DNA of 64,000 bases from Krasilnikovia cinnamomea (GCF_004217545.1 NZ_SHKY01000001.1:868001-932000); one strand, 5' to 3'. Positions 33,737 through 43,532 are shown, numbered from the stretch's first letter. The notes: a model not told the origin generated them from the letters alone. Numbers and translations are program-made.

Positions 33737-36006
33737 TGCTTCACCAGCAACGCGACGGGGTACGTGGCCAGCAGGTCGGCGACCGCGACGTGGCGGCCCC
33801 CGAACTCGGTGTCCGTGAGGACGTCGGTGAGGCGGGAGCCGTCCAGGCTCAACGCGGTGTCGTGCCAGCCGCCGTGGCGGGCCAGGCCGACCGGCAGCCG
33901 GGTGGCGACCACGACGACGCCGCCGCGGTCGAACACGAGCGCGTGCTCGCCTACCCGCCCCTGGGCGAACACCGGCCGGTAGGTGCCGAACAGCTCGGGA
34001 TGCCGGCGGCGCAGCCGCAGGGCCCGGCTGGTCACCAGCAGCTTGGCGGCGCCGGTCGCGTCGACCGGCGGCTGCCAGCCCTCGTCGAGGCGGGCCAGCA
34101 GGGCCCGCCGCTCACCGAAGTCGACCGGCCGCCGGTTGTCCGGGTCCACCAGCGAGTGGTCCCACAGCTCCGCGCCCTGGTAGGTGTCCGGCACGCCGGG
34201 CATGGTGAGCTGGACGAGCTTCTGGCCGAGCGAATTCGACCAGCCGGGCGGGGTGATCGCGGCCACGAAGTCGGACACCTCGCGGTGCAGCGCCGGATCG
34301 TCGTAGATGGTGTCCACCATGGCGCGCAGAGCGGCCTCGAACCGTTCGTCGGGCCGCTGCCAGGAGGTCACGGTCCCGGCCTCCCGGGCGGCCTTGAGCG
34401 CGTACGCATGCAGCCGTTCCCGCTCGATCGGCCACGCACCGACCGCGGCCTGCCAGATCAGGTGGGCCAGCGACCGGTCGGGCAGCGGGGCGATCCGCAC
34501 CCAGCGGCGGATCACCTCGGTCCAGTCACCGGGCAGCTCGGCCAGGACGGCCAGCCGCGCGCGGACATCCTCGCCGCGCTTGGTGTCGTGAGTGGACAGC
34601 GTGGTCATCCCGGTGGGCCAGGTCTGCTGGCGTTCCTGCGCCGCGTCGTGGAACTCGTCCACCGTGAGCCCGAACTTCGTCGGGTCGGTGCCGACCTCGT
34701 TGCGGGCCGTGAACCGGGTCCACCGGTAGAACGCGGTGTCCTCCACGCCCTTGGCGGTGACCGCGCCGCTGAACTGCTGGAACCGTTGCGCCAGCTCGTC
34801 GGCCGGGTTGCGCAGCCGGGTGGTGAGCTGGTCGAGGGTCGAGATGAGCTGGGGGCGGCGCCGCCCCGCCTCGGCGCGGGCCCGGGCCAGGTGCCGCGAG
34901 CCGAACGGCAGGTAGGTGCGGTAGACCGGGAAGCAGGCGGCCAGCTCGGCCAGGCCGGGGCCCGCGTCCAGCTCCGGCGCCAACCGGCTCATCCGGCCCA
35001 GCTCGGCGGCCAGCATGGTCGTGGCGACGTGGAACCGGGTGTCGTGCACCAGGTTGTGCCAGGACATCTCGCGGCCGGTCAGGTGGTGGTCGAGGGTGTC
35101 GAAGAACGCCTCCGTGGTGGTGTCCACGAAGACGCCGCTGACCTCCGCGAGGGCGTCGTAGCCGGTGGTGCCCGCGATCGGCCAGGGCGGCAGCGGCTCG
35201 CCCGGCGCCAGGATCTTCTCCACCACGATCCAGGCGTCGGGGGCGGCCTCGTGCAGCCGTTCCAGGTACTCGCCCGGGTCGCGCAGGCCGTCCGGGTGGT
35301 CCACCCGGATGCCCTGCACGGCGCCCTCGGCGTACCAGCGCAGCAGTTCGGCGTGGGTGGCGGCGAAGACGTCCGGGTCCTCGACGCGCAGCCCGGCCAG
35401 CCCGGCGATCCCGAAGAAGCGCCGGTAGTTCAGCTCGGCGTCGCCTCGGGTCCAGGCCGCCAGCTCGTAGTGCTGGCGGTCGTGGATCTCGCGGGCGGAA
35501 CCGTCGCCGGTGCCGTCCGCGATCGGGAACCGGTGCTCGTAGTAGTGCAGTTCGTCGCCGGAGACGGTGAGCCGGTCCAGCGCGTCCGGTTCGTCCGCCA
35601 GGACCGGCAGCAGCAGCCGACCGCGCGACCAGTCGATGTCGTACCAGTCGGCGTACCGCGAGTCGGGGCCGTGCTTGAGCACGTCCCACCAGGTCGGGTT
35701 GGCGGCGGCGGTGGCGACGCCGGCGTGGTTGGGCACGATGTCGACGACCAGGCCCAGCCCGGCGGCGCGCAGCGCGGTCACCAGCCCGAGCCGGCCTTGC
35801 TCACCGCCGAGCTGCGGATTCACCTGGCGGTGGTCGACCACGTCGTAGCCGTGCTCGGAGCCCGGGGCGGCGGTCAGCAGGGGGGCGGTGTAGAGGTGGC
35901 TGACGCCCAGCTCCGCGAGGTAGTCGGAGAGTTCGGCGGTGGCCTTGAGGTCGAAGTCGGGACGGACCTGGACCCGGTACGTGGCGGTGGGGGTGGCCGG
36001 GGGCAT
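33733..36006 (-). CDS. treY: Malto-oligosyltrehalose synthase
   Basis: 757 aa, ATG 36006, four bases after glgX. It rearranges the reducing end of maltodextrin to a trehalosyl unit. It begins ATYRVQVRPDFDLKATAELS and continues LGVSHLYTAPLLTAAPGSEHGYDVVDH. The nucleophile region is IRVDHPDGLRDPGEYLERL and the acid region IVVEKILAPGEPLP. TTLSTHDTKRGEDVRARLAV is diagnostic for TreY. Length is normal. It is coupled to treZ by a GTGA overlap. Confidence 0.96.
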   Translation of the reverse strand: MPPATPTATYRVQVRPDFDLKATAELSDYLAELGVSHLYTAPLLTAAPGSEHGYDVVDHRQVNPQLGGEQGRLGLVTALRAAGLGLVVDIVPNHAGVATAAANPTWWDVLKHGPDSRYADWYDIDWSRGRLLLPVLADEPDALDRLTVSGDELHYYEHRFPIADGTGDGSAREIHDRQHYELAAWTRGDAELNYRRFFGIAGLAGLRVEDPDVFAATHAELLRWYAEGAVQGIRVDHPDGLRDPGEYLERLHEAAPDAWIVVEKILAPGEPLPPWPIAGTTGYDALAEVSGVFVDTTTEAFFDTLDHHLTGREMSWHNLVHDTRFHVATTMLAAELGRMSRLAPELDAGPGLAELAACFPVYRTYLPFGSRHLARARAEAGRRRPQLISTLDQLTTRLRNPADELAQRFQQFSGAVTAKGVEDTAFYRWTRFTARNEVGTDPTKFGLTVDEFHDAAQERQQTWPTGMTTLSTHDTKRGEDVRARLAVLAELPGDWTEVIRRWVRIAPLPDRSLAHLIWQAAVGAWPIERERLHAYALKAAREAGTVTSWQRPDERFEAALRAMVDTIYDDPALHREVSDFVAAITPPGWSNSLGQKLVQLTMPGVPDTYQGAELWDHSLVDPDNRRPVDFGERRALLARLDEGWQPPVDATGAAKLLVTSRALRLRRRHPELFGTYRPVFAQGRVGEHALVFDRGGVVVVATRLPVGLARHGGWHDTALSLDGSRLTDVLTDTEFGGRHVAVADLLATYPVALLVKQ

Positions 36007-36010
36007 GGTC

Positions 36011-38122
36011 TCAGACCGTCCGGTCCAGCACCATCAGGGAACGGTCCGGGACCAGGATCTTGGAGCCGGCCTCCACCATCGGGTGCCGGTGCGGGGACGG
36101 TTCGGCGGTGTCGATGACGACCTCCCACTTCTCGCCGTAGTCGATGGGCGGGGTGGAGAACTCGATCGGCGCGTCGTGCGCGTTGAAGAACAGCAGGAAC
36201 GACGAGTCGACGTGGCGCTGGCCGTACTGGCCGCGTTCGCGGATGCCCTCGCCGTTGACGAACAGCGCGACGGCCCGGCCGAAGTCGTTGCCCCAGTCGT
36301 CGCCGGTCATCTCCCGGCCGTCCGGGGTGAACCAGGCGAGATCCTCCAGGGGGTCGCCGCCGCCACGGGCCGTCACGGGCAGGCCGGTGAAGAAGCGGCG
36401 GCGGCGGAACACCTGGTGCCGGTGGCGGAACGCGGTCAGCTTGCGGGTGAACTCCAGCAGCTGCTCGTCGGCGTTGTCCCAGTCGATCCAGGCCAGCTCG
36501 TCGTCCTGGCAGTACGCGTTGTTGTTGCCCTGCTGGGTGCGGCCCAGCTCGTCGCCGTGCGAGATCATCGGCACGCCCTGGCTGAGCATCAGGGTGGCCA
36601 GGAAGTTGCGCCGCTGCCGGGCCCGCAGCTCCAGCACCGCCGGATCGTCGGTGGGGCCCTCCACCCCGCAGTTCCAGGACCGGTTGTGGCTCTCCCCGTC
36701 CCGGTTCTCCTCGCCGTTGGCCTCGTTGTGCTTGTCGTTGTACGACACCAGGTCCGCGAGGGTGAACCCGTCGTGCGCGGTGACGAAGTTGATCGAGTGG
36801 AACGGCTTGCGGCCGTCGTCCTGGTACAGGTCGGCCGAACCGGTGATCCGGCTGGCGAACTCCGCCAGGGTGGCCGGCTCGCCGCGCCAGAAGTCGCGCA
36901 CGGTGTCGCGGTACTTGCCGTTCCACTCCGTCCAGTTCGGCGGGAAGTTGCCCACCTGGTAGCCGCCGGGGCCGACGTCCCACGGCTCGGCGATGAGCTT
37001 CACCTGGCCGACCACCGGGTCCTGCTGCACCACCTCGAAGAACGTGGACAGCCGGTCGACGTCGTAGAACTCGCGGGCCAGGGTGGAGGCCAGGTCGAAG
37101 CGGAAGCCGTCGACGTGCATCTCGGTCACCCAGTACCGCAGCGAATCCATGATCAGCTGCAGGCTCTGCGGGCTGCGCACGTTCAGGCTGTTACCCGTGC
37201 CCGTGTAATCCATGTAGAAAACCGGCTGGTCGTCGACCAGCCGGTAGTAGGTGCGATTGTCGATGCCCTTGAGGCTCATCGTGGGCCCCAGGTGGTTGCC
37301 CTCGGCGGTGTGGTTGTACACGACGTCGAGAATCACCTCCATGCCCGCGGCGTGCAGGGCCTTGACCATCCCCCGGAACTCCTGGGTCTGCTGGCCCAGC
37401 GCCCCCATCGCCGAGTACCCGTGGTACGGCGCGAAGAAACCGAGGGTGTTGTAGCCCCAGTAGTTGCGCAGCCCCAGGTCGACCAGCCGGTTGTCGTGCA
37501 CGAACTGGTGCACCGGCATCAGCTCCACCGCGGTGATCCCGAGGCCCTTGAGATGCTCGATGATCGCCGGGTGGCCCAGCGCGGCGTACGTGCCGCGCAG
37601 CTCCCGCGGCACCTCCGGATGCCGCTGGGTCAGCCCCTTCACGTGCGTCTCGTAGATCACCGAATGGTGGTACGGGATGTCCGGGCGCCGGTCGTTGCCC
37701 CAGTCGAAGTACGGGTTGACCACCACGCCCTTGGCCATGTGCGGCGCCGAGTCCAGATCCGACATCTGATCCGGGCTGTCGAAGTCGTACGCGTACAGCG
37801 ACGGGTGCCAGTCGATGTCCGAGTCGATCGCCCGCGCGTACGGATCGAGCAGCAGCTTGTGCGGGTTGCACCGCAGGCCCCGCGCCGGGTCGTACGGGCC
37901 GTACACCCGGTAGCCGTAGCGCTGGCCGGGCTCGATGCCGGGCAGGTAGGCGTGCCAGACGAACGCGTCCTGCTCGTGCAACTGGACCTTGCGCTCGTTG
38001 CCGGACGGGTCGAACAGGCACAGCTCGACGGCCTCAGCGACCTCGGAGAAGATCGCGAAGTTCGTGCCCGTGCCGTCGTAGGTCGCGCCCAGTGGATACC
38101 GGTGTCCCGGCCACACCTGCAT
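36011..38122 (-). CDS. glgX: Glycogen debranching enzyme GlgX/TreX
   Basis: 703 aa from ATG 38122, behind GGGAG six bases upstream. GTG 38134 would add four residues but has a poorly spaced site. It is a GH13_11 isoamylase-type enzyme with an N-terminal CBM48 (YPLGATYDGTGTNFAIFSE), VELMPVHQF, VILDVVYNHTAEGNHLGP, nucleophile Asp in VDGFRFDLASTLAREFYD, acid Glu in KLIAEPWDVGPGGYQVG and FVTAHDGFTLADLVSYNDKH. It cleaves alpha-1,6 branches to feed TreY. First gene of the glgX-treY-treZ operon; divergent from the GDE gene. Confidence 0.96.
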   Translation of the reverse strand: MQVWPGHRYPLGATYDGTGTNFAIFSEVAEAVELCLFDPSGNERKVQLHEQDAFVWHAYLPGIEPGQRYGYRVYGPYDPARGLRCNPHKLLLDPYARAIDSDIDWHPSLYAYDFDSPDQMSDLDSAPHMAKGVVVNPYFDWGNDRRPDIPYHHSVIYETHVKGLTQRHPEVPRELRGTYAALGHPAIIEHLKGLGITAVELMPVHQFVHDNRLVDLGLRNYWGYNTLGFFAPYHGYSAMGALGQQTQEFRGMVKALHAAGMEVILDVVYNHTAEGNHLGPTMSLKGIDNRTYYRLVDDQPVFYMDYTGTGNSLNVRSPQSLQLIMDSLRYWVTEMHVDGFRFDLASTLAREFYDVDRLSTFFEVVQQDPVVGQVKLIAEPWDVGPGGYQVGNFPPNWTEWNGKYRDTVRDFWRGEPATLAEFASRITGSADLYQDDGRKPFHSINFVTAHDGFTLADLVSYNDKHNEANGEENRDGESHNRSWNCGVEGPTDDPAVLELRARQRRNFLATLMLSQGVPMISHGDELGRTQQGNNNAYCQDDELAWIDWDNADEQLLEFTRKLTAFRHRHQVFRRRRFFTGLPVTARGGGDPLEDLAWFTPDGREMTGDDWGNDFGRAVALFVNGEGIRERGQYGQRHVDSSFLLFFNAHDAPIEFSTPPIDYGEKWEVVIDTAEPSPHRHPMVEAGSKILVPDRSLMVLDRTV

Positions 38123-38315
38123 GTCGTCTCCCACCCTCGACCGTCAGGCCTGCGGCCGCGTCACCAGCCATTCTGACCGATTCGGCTGATAACGTCTGCG
38201 CGACTGTCCGGTTACCCGCAGACCGCCCGCGGGATCCACTTTCGAGCATAAGGGTGACCGTGCCGCTGACCGAGCTACCACCACCGCGCCCGCGCGGCGC
38301 CGGACCCGCCCGGCG

Positions 38316-40271
38316 ATGATCCCGCCCATCCGCTTCGGTCCCCAGGTGTGCGCCTCGCTGGCGGACACCGCGGGTGCCGGACGCGAATGGCTGGTGGTCG
38401 ACGGGCTGGGCGGCTTCGCCGCGGGCACGGTCGCGGGCCTGCGCACCCGCCGCGAGCACGCCCTGCTGACGGTCGCGGACCCGGCGGGCGGGACCGGGCG
38501 GGTGGGCCTCGCGGCGCTGGACCTCACCGTCACCCTGCCCTCGGGTACGGCGGTGCCGCTGTTCAGCCACGAGTGGGCCTCCGGTGCGGTCTCCCCCGCC
38601 GGGCATCGCCACCTGGAGACGTTCACGCTGGCCGACGGCCTGCCCCGGTGGCGGTGGCGGGTCGGCGAGGTGGTCGTCGAGCGGGAACTCGCGATGGCCC
38701 GCGGGCAGCCCGGCCTCGCCGTCGTGCACCGGGTGGTGGCCGCGCCGGAACCGGTCAGCCTGGCCGTCGCCGCGATGTGCGGCGCGCACTACTCCCGGGT
38801 CGAGCAGGTGGCCGACGGCGCGGTGGTGGCGGACGCGTTCCGGCTGGCCGGGCCCGGCTGGCAGCCCGGCGGGACGTGGCACCTGGGGGCGCGCACCCGC
38901 GCCGACGGCGCCGTCGAGGACCTGTGGTTCGCGGGCACCTTCCTCGAACGGGTGACCCCCGGCGGTGTCATGGAGATCTCCGCCTGGGCGGGCGAGCTCA
39001 CCCGGCGCCCGCCACCCGCCGGCACCGTCGTCGCCGCCGCACGCCAGCGGGCGCGGCGGCTGGTCACCGCTGCGGGCGACGGGTACGCGGGCGCGCTGGC
39101 GCTCGCCGCCGACGCGTTCGTGATCCACGGGCCCGGCGGGCCCGACGTGGTCGCCGGATATCCGTGGACGGGCCACCACCCGGGCGACACGATGACCGCG
39201 TACGAGGGGCTGCTGCTCGACGGCGGCCGCGCCGACGAGGGCCGCGACCTGCTCACGGTACGCACCCGCGCGGCGGTACGGGCGGCCCGCGCGGCCCATC
39301 CGGCCGAGCCGGACATCCCGGCCCCGCGCGCGAGCGCCCCGTCCCCCGGCGTCCCGTCGCCAGGCGCCCCGCACTCCGGGCCCGCACACTCCGGGGCCGC
39401 ACACTCCGGGGCCGCGAACTCCGGGGCCCCGCACGCGCCACTGTGGCTGGTGCACGCGGTCGACCGGCACGTCCACCGGATCGGGGACACCGACCTCGCC
39501 GCGGAGCTGGGCACCCCGCTGGGCCGACTGTTGCGCGCCCACCTCGACGGCAGCGGTCCGCTGCACGTCGACCCCGGCGACCAGCTGCTGCGCGTCAGCC
39601 CCGGTACCGGCCACACACCGGCGGATCAGGCGGCCGTCGCCCCGCGTACCGGCAAGACGGTCGAGATCAACGCGCTGTGGGTCAACGCGCTCGCCGCCCT
39701 CGCCGGCCTGTACGACCTCGCCGGACGCGACTCCACCGAGCTGCGCGCCCGGCACGCCCGCGCCCACGCGTCCTTCGCCGCCCGGTTCCCCGCCCCCGAG
39801 GGCTGGCTGTACGACGTGGTCGACGGCCCCGCCGCCGCGTACCCGCTCGGCGGGGCACACCACGACGACCCCACGCTGCGGCCGCACCAGCTGCTGGCCT
39901 GGTCCCTGCCGTACGGCCCGCTGGCCGGCGCGGACGGCAAAGGCGCGGCGGCCGTCCGGTCGATCGGCGACGCCCTGCTCACCCCGCTCGGCCTGCGCAC
40001 CCTGGCGCCCACCGAGTACGGCTACCAGGCGGACACCGCACACCAGGGCCGGGTCCGGCCCTGGCTCATCGGCCCGTACGCGGACGCCTGCGCCGCGACC
40101 GGCCGCCCGACGGAGGGTCTGCTGAGCGGACTGGAGGCGCACATGCACGAGCACGGCATCGGATCGGTGAGCGAGAGCGCCGACGGCGACGCGCCGCACC
40201 GGGCCACCGGCCGCCCGTTCTCGGCCCGGGCGGTGGCCGAGGCGCTGCGGGTACGGGAGCGCTGCCGGTGA
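38316..40271 (+). CDS. Amylo-alpha-1,6-glucosidase-type (GDE) protein with repeat insertion
   Basis: 651 aa, ATG 38316. An N-terminal GDE_N domain (WLVVDGLGGFAAGTVAGLRT, TRREHALL) is followed by a GH133-like alpha/alpha barrel (VAGYPWTGHHPGDTMTAYEG, LWLVHAVDRHVHRIGD, KTVEINALWVNALAALAGLY, LGLRTLAPTEYGY). Between barrel helices, where family members usually have an IPNRF-type loop, there is instead a low-complexity Ser/Gly/His/Ala/Pro stretch (about 340-370). The TWMDA-type acid motif appears altered to TPADQA. It may have low or changed hydrolytic activity. It overlaps the next gene by GTGA and is divergent from glgX. Confidence 0.8.
   Translation: MIPPIRFGPQVCASLADTAGAGREWLVVDGLGGFAAGTVAGLRTRREHALLTVADPAGGTGRVGLAALDLTVTLPSGTAVPLFSHEWASGAVSPAGHRHLETFTLADGLPRWRWRVGEVVVERELAMARGQPGLAVVHRVVAAPEPVSLAVAAMCGAHYSRVEQVADGAVVADAFRLAGPGWQPGGTWHLGARTRADGAVEDLWFAGTFLERVTPGGVMEISAWAGELTRRPPPAGTVVAAARQRARRLVTAAGDGYAGALALAADAFVIHGPGGPDVVAGYPWTGHHPGDTMTAYEGLLLDGGRADEGRDLLTVRTRAAVRAARAAHPAEPDIPAPRASAPSPGVPSPGAPHSGPAHSGAAHSGAANSGAPHAPLWLVHAVDRHVHRIGDTDLAAELGTPLGRLLRAHLDGSGPLHVDPGDQLLRVSPGTGHTPADQAAVAPRTGKTVEINALWVNALAALAGLYDLAGRDSTELRARHARAHASFAARFPAPEGWLYDVVDGPAAAYPLGGAHHDDPTLRPHQLLAWSLPYGPLAGADGKGAAAVRSIGDALLTPLGLRTLAPTEYGYQADTAHQGRVRPWLIGPYADACAATGRPTEGLLSGLEAHMHEHGIGSVSESADGDAPHRATGRPFSARAVAEALRVRERCR
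39372..39431 (+). repeat. 15-bp tandem repeat (HSGAA units) in GDE gene
   Basis: Four 15-bp units (39372-39386, 39387-39401, 39402-39416, 39417-39431) based on CACTCCGGGGCCGCA encode HSGPA, HSGAA, HSGAA and NSGAP. They sit in frame at an active-site-side loop of the debranching-type protein. The copies are nearly identical, so expansion looks recent. Confidence 0.9.
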
Positions 40272-41590
40272 CCCGGGTGCTGATGCTGAGCTGGGAGTAC
40301 CCGCCGCTGCTCGTGGGCGGCCTCGGCCGGCACGTACACGCCCTGGCCACCGCGCTGGCCGCCACGGGACACGAGATCACCGTCGTGACCCGGCACACGC
40401 CGGGCGCGCTGCGCGAGCAGTACACCGAGGGGGTACGCGTCGTACGGGCCGCCGAGGACGCGCCGCCGGTCGTGGCCGCCACCGGGGACCCGCTCGCGTG
40501 GGCGCTGGGTTTCGGCCACGCTCTGACCCGGGCCGCCCTGCGCGCCGCCCGCACCGGCGGGTACGACGTGGTGCACGCCCACGACTGGCTGGCCGCGCAC
40601 CCCGGGGTGACCCTGCGCGAGCACCTGGACGTGCCGCTGGTCGCCACGATCCACGCCACCGAGTCGGGGCGGCACCAGGGCTGGCTGCCCGCCGCGCACA
40701 ACCGCACCATCGACGACCTGGAACGCTGGCTGGCCCACGAGGCGGTACGGGTCGTCGTCTGCTCGCAGTACATGCGCCGGGAGGTGCTGCGGCTGTTCGC
40801 TGTGGCGCCGCAGCGCGCCGAGGTGGTGCCCAACGGGGTCGACGCGCTGCGCTGGCACGCCCGGCCCCGGGCGGTGGCCGCGGCCCGGCGCCGGTACGCG
40901 GACGGCGACGCCCCCCTGGTCAGCTACGCGGGCCGGCTGGTCTACGAGAAGGGCGTGCAGTTCCTGCTCGCGGCGGTGCCGATGCTGCGCGAGCGTCACC
41001 CCGGGCTGCGGGTTGTGGTGGCGGGCGACGGCCCCTACGCCGACGACCTGCGGGCGCAGGCGGCCGGGCTGCCGGACGTGACCTTCACCGGGTTCCTCGG
41101 CGGCCACGAGCTGGCCGCCCTGATGGGCGCGTCCGACTGCTACGTGGTGCCCAGCCTGTACGAGCCGTTCGGCATGGTGGCGTTGGAGGCCGCCGCGGCG
41201 GGGACCCCGGTCGCCGTGGCCGACACCGGCGGCCTGGCCGAGATCGTCGAACCCGGCGCCACCGGGGTGACGTTCCCGCCGGGCGATCCCGGGGCGCTGG
41301 CGGCGGCGGTCGGCACCGTACTGGCCGACCGGGAGTTCGCGCGGTCGCTGGCCCGGCGGGCCCGGCGCCGCGCCCGCGAGGACTTTGCCTGGCCGCGCAT
41401 CGCCGCCCGCACCGCCGAGGTGTACGAGGCGGCCGGAGCCGCGGCGGCCGGGCATGCGCTCGCGGCCCTCGGTGCGCTCGACCATGCCGGCGACGCCCGC
41501 CCGGTCGCCCGGGAGACCGGGAACGTGCTGGCCACCGGCATCACCATCCCGCCCGCCCGGCAGGCCCGTACCCCGCGTCCGGCGGGTTGA
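40268..41590 (+). CDS. GT4 glycosyltransferase (glycogen-synthase-like)
   Basis: 440 aa, GTG 40268, overlapping the GDE stop. It is a GT-B fold protein with N-terminal LSWEYPPLLVGGLGRHVHAL (nucleotide-sugar loop, GGLG), DVVHAHDWLAA, then VEVVPNGVDALRW, YAGRLVYEKGVQFLLAA, PSLYEPFGMVALEAAAAGTP and TGGLAEIV. This pattern matches actinobacterial GT4 enzymes annotated as glycogen synthase or GlgM-like. The donor is probably ADP- or UDP-glucose. With GDE and the divergent glgX-treYZ genes it forms an alpha-glucan/trehalose locus. Confidence 0.88.
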   Translation: MTRVLMLSWEYPPLLVGGLGRHVHALATALAATGHEITVVTRHTPGALREQYTEGVRVVRAAEDAPPVVAATGDPLAWALGFGHALTRAALRAARTGGYDVVHAHDWLAAHPGVTLREHLDVPLVATIHATESGRHQGWLPAAHNRTIDDLERWLAHEAVRVVVCSQYMRREVLRLFAVAPQRAEVVPNGVDALRWHARPRAVAAARRRYADGDAPLVSYAGRLVYEKGVQFLLAAVPMLRERHPGLRVVVAGDGPYADDLRAQAAGLPDVTFTGFLGGHELAALMGASDCYVVPSLYEPFGMVALEAAAAGTPVAVADTGGLAEIVEPGATGVTFPPGDPGALAAAVGTVLADREFARSLARRARRRAREDFAWPRIAARTAEVYEAAGAAAAGHALAALGALDHAGDARPVARETGNVLATGITIPPARQARTPRPAG

Positions 41591-41591
41591 C

Positions 41592-41855
41592 TCAGCCGAG
41601 CAGTTCGTCCTCGAAGCACCACCGCCACGTCTCCCCCGGCTCGTACGAGCGCATCACCGGGTGACCGGTCTCGTCGTGGTGGGCGGACATGTGCCGGCGC
41701 GGCGAGGAGTCGCAGCAGGCCACCAGCCCGCAGCTCAGGCACTCCCGCAGGTGCACCCAGTCGTGGAGGCCACCCGCGACGCACTGCGGGCAGCCGTCCT
41801 CGTACGCCGTCCGGGGGGCGGGCTCCCCGGCCTCCTTCAGATGCTGGCAGGTCAA
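41592..41855 (-). CDS. UBP-type zinc-finger protein
   Basis: 87 aa, starting at TTG 41855, which overlaps the antiporter stop (TTGA). It has a ZnF-UBP pattern: CQHL, DGCPQCVAGGLHDWVHLREC, LSCGLVACCDSS, then RHMSAHHDETGHPVMRS and WRWCFEDE. In bacteria these small proteins are common but their function is unknown, and no ubiquitin exists to bind. Coupling to a CPA1 antiporter is a recurrent-looking arrangement. A role in binding a C-terminal peptide or controlling the antiporter is speculative. Confidence 0.85.
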   Translation of the reverse strand: MTCQHLKEAGEPAPRTAYEDGCPQCVAGGLHDWVHLRECLSCGLVACCDSSPRRHMSAHHDETGHPVMRSYEPGETWRWCFEDELLG

Positions 41856-43411
41856 TCGTCACTCCGGGTCAACTGGGACTCCTCCAGGTCGAGCTCGCGC
41901 TGAGCGCGGGTCAGCACCTCCTCGGGGATGCGGCCCTCGTTGCGGGCCACCTTGAAGACGTGCCGCTCCGCCGCGATCATCTCGCGCCGCAACCGACCGT
42001 ACGCCGCCGACGGTGTCTCCTGGGCCTGGTTGCCGAGCCGTTCCCAGGCCACGTTGGCCCGGCTGTCGGTGAGCGCCCGCAGCCGGTCCACCACGGCGGG
42101 CGGGGCCCCGCCCGCGTTGTCCTCCAGCGCGGTCAGCGCCGCCCGGCTGGCCGCGTGCTGCACCCCGGCCTCGGCCAGGGCGTCCTGCGCGCTGGTGTCC
42201 TCCACCACGCCGAGGCGCCGGGACAGCCACGGCAGGGTGGTCCCGTGCACGAGCAGGGTCAGCACGATGACCGCGAACGCCACGAACACGAACAGCTCGC
42301 CCGGCAGGTTCTCGTACTCGGTCAGCGTCAGCGCCGCCGCCAGCGTGACCACGCCGCGCATCCCGGCCCACGCCACGATCGCGGGCACCGCCGGGGCGGG
42401 CCGCTGCTCCCGGGCCCGCACCCGCGGCACCAGCCGGGCCAGGTACGTGGCCGGGTACATCCAGGCGAACCGGACCACCACCACCGTGGCGAACACCGCG
42501 CCGGTGACCGCGGCCGTGGTGGCGGGCGGCGTCTCCAGCCCCGCGACCAGCTCCCGCAGCTGCAACCCCACCAGCAGGAACACGACCCCTTCGAGCAGGA
42601 ACGTCAGCAGCCGCCACACCGCCTCCATCTGCAGCCGGGAGGTCGCCGAGAGCAGGTACGGGATCCGGTGGCCCAGGTACAGCCCGGCCACCACGACCGC
42701 GACCACGCTGGAGGTGTGCAGCCGCTCGGCGACGATCACCACCACGAACGGCGCCAGCACCGACAGGGCGTCGTCGAGCAGCGGGTCCTCGATGCGGCGG
42801 TGCAGCCACGCCGCGCCCATCGCGGCCAGCAGGCCGATCAGCAGCCCGCCGCCCGCCTTGAGCACCACCTGGCCGGCGATGTCCCAGAAACCCACGGCCG
42901 AACCGAGCAGCGCGCCCACCGAGATCCGCAGCAGCACCAGGGCGCTGGCGTCGTTGAGCAGGCTCTCGCCGTCCAGGATGGTGACCACCCGGCGGGGCAG
43001 CCCGACCCGCCGCGCCACCGCGGTCGCCGAGACCGCGTCCGGCGGGGCGACCACCGCGCCCAGCGCCAGGCACGCCGCGAACGGCACCTCGGGCAGCAGC
43101 AGGTGCACGACGGCGCCGACCGCGAACGCGCTGACCACCACGAGACCCACGGCCAGCAGCAGGATCGGGCGCAAGGCATCCTTGAACGCCGGCAGGGAGG
43201 TGCGCAGCGCCGCCACGTACAGCAGCGGTGGCAGGATGCCGAGCAGCACCAGCTCCGGCTCCAGGTGCACCTCGGGGACGCCCGGCACGAAGGACAGGCC
43301 CAGCCCGGCCACCAGCAGCACCAGCGGCGCGATCAGCCCGAACCGCCGGGCCAGCGCCGCGCCGAGCACGCTGATCGTCACGAGCACGACCGTGTCGACG
43401 ATGGCCTCCAT
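41852..43411 (-). CDS. Na+/H+ antiporter, CPA1/NhaP type
   Basis: 519 aa, ATG 43411. About 12 membrane helices lie in residues 5-410. The ion-binding motif is ALGAVVAPPDAVSATAVARR. Other family features are GESLLNDASALVLLRI, AERLHTSSVVAVVVAGLYLG and AIVAWAGMRGVVTLAAALTL. A ~100-residue cytoplasmic helical tail follows. It exchanges Na+ or K+ for protons. Its stop overlaps the UBP zinc-finger start. It is divergent from the KASIII operon. Confidence 0.92.
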   Translation of the reverse strand: MEAIVDTVVLVTISVLGAALARRFGLIAPLVLLVAGLGLSFVPGVPEVHLEPELVLLGILPPLLYVAALRTSLPAFKDALRPILLLAVGLVVVSAFAVGAVVHLLLPEVPFAACLALGAVVAPPDAVSATAVARRVGLPRRVVTILDGESLLNDASALVLLRISVGALLGSAVGFWDIAGQVVLKAGGGLLIGLLAAMGAAWLHRRIEDPLLDDALSVLAPFVVVIVAERLHTSSVVAVVVAGLYLGHRIPYLLSATSRLQMEAVWRLLTFLLEGVVFLLVGLQLRELVAGLETPPATTAAVTGAVFATVVVVRFAWMYPATYLARLVPRVRAREQRPAPAVPAIVAWAGMRGVVTLAAALTLTEYENLPGELFVFVAFAVIVLTLLVHGTTLPWLSRRLGVVEDTSAQDALAEAGVQHAASRAALTALEDNAGGAPPAVVDRLRALTDSRANVAWERLGNQAQETPSAAYGRLRREMIAAERHVFKVARNEGRIPEEVLTRAQRELDLEESQLTRSDD

Positions 43412-43532
43412 GCCGGGAAGCTTAGAGACATCCCGGTCACCGGGACGCGGGGCTGCGCCGGGTACGCGTGCGCAACCAGAATGAGTCGCCGTACTCACCT
43501 GTGCGACACCGGTTCCGGGGAGGCTGGCCCGC

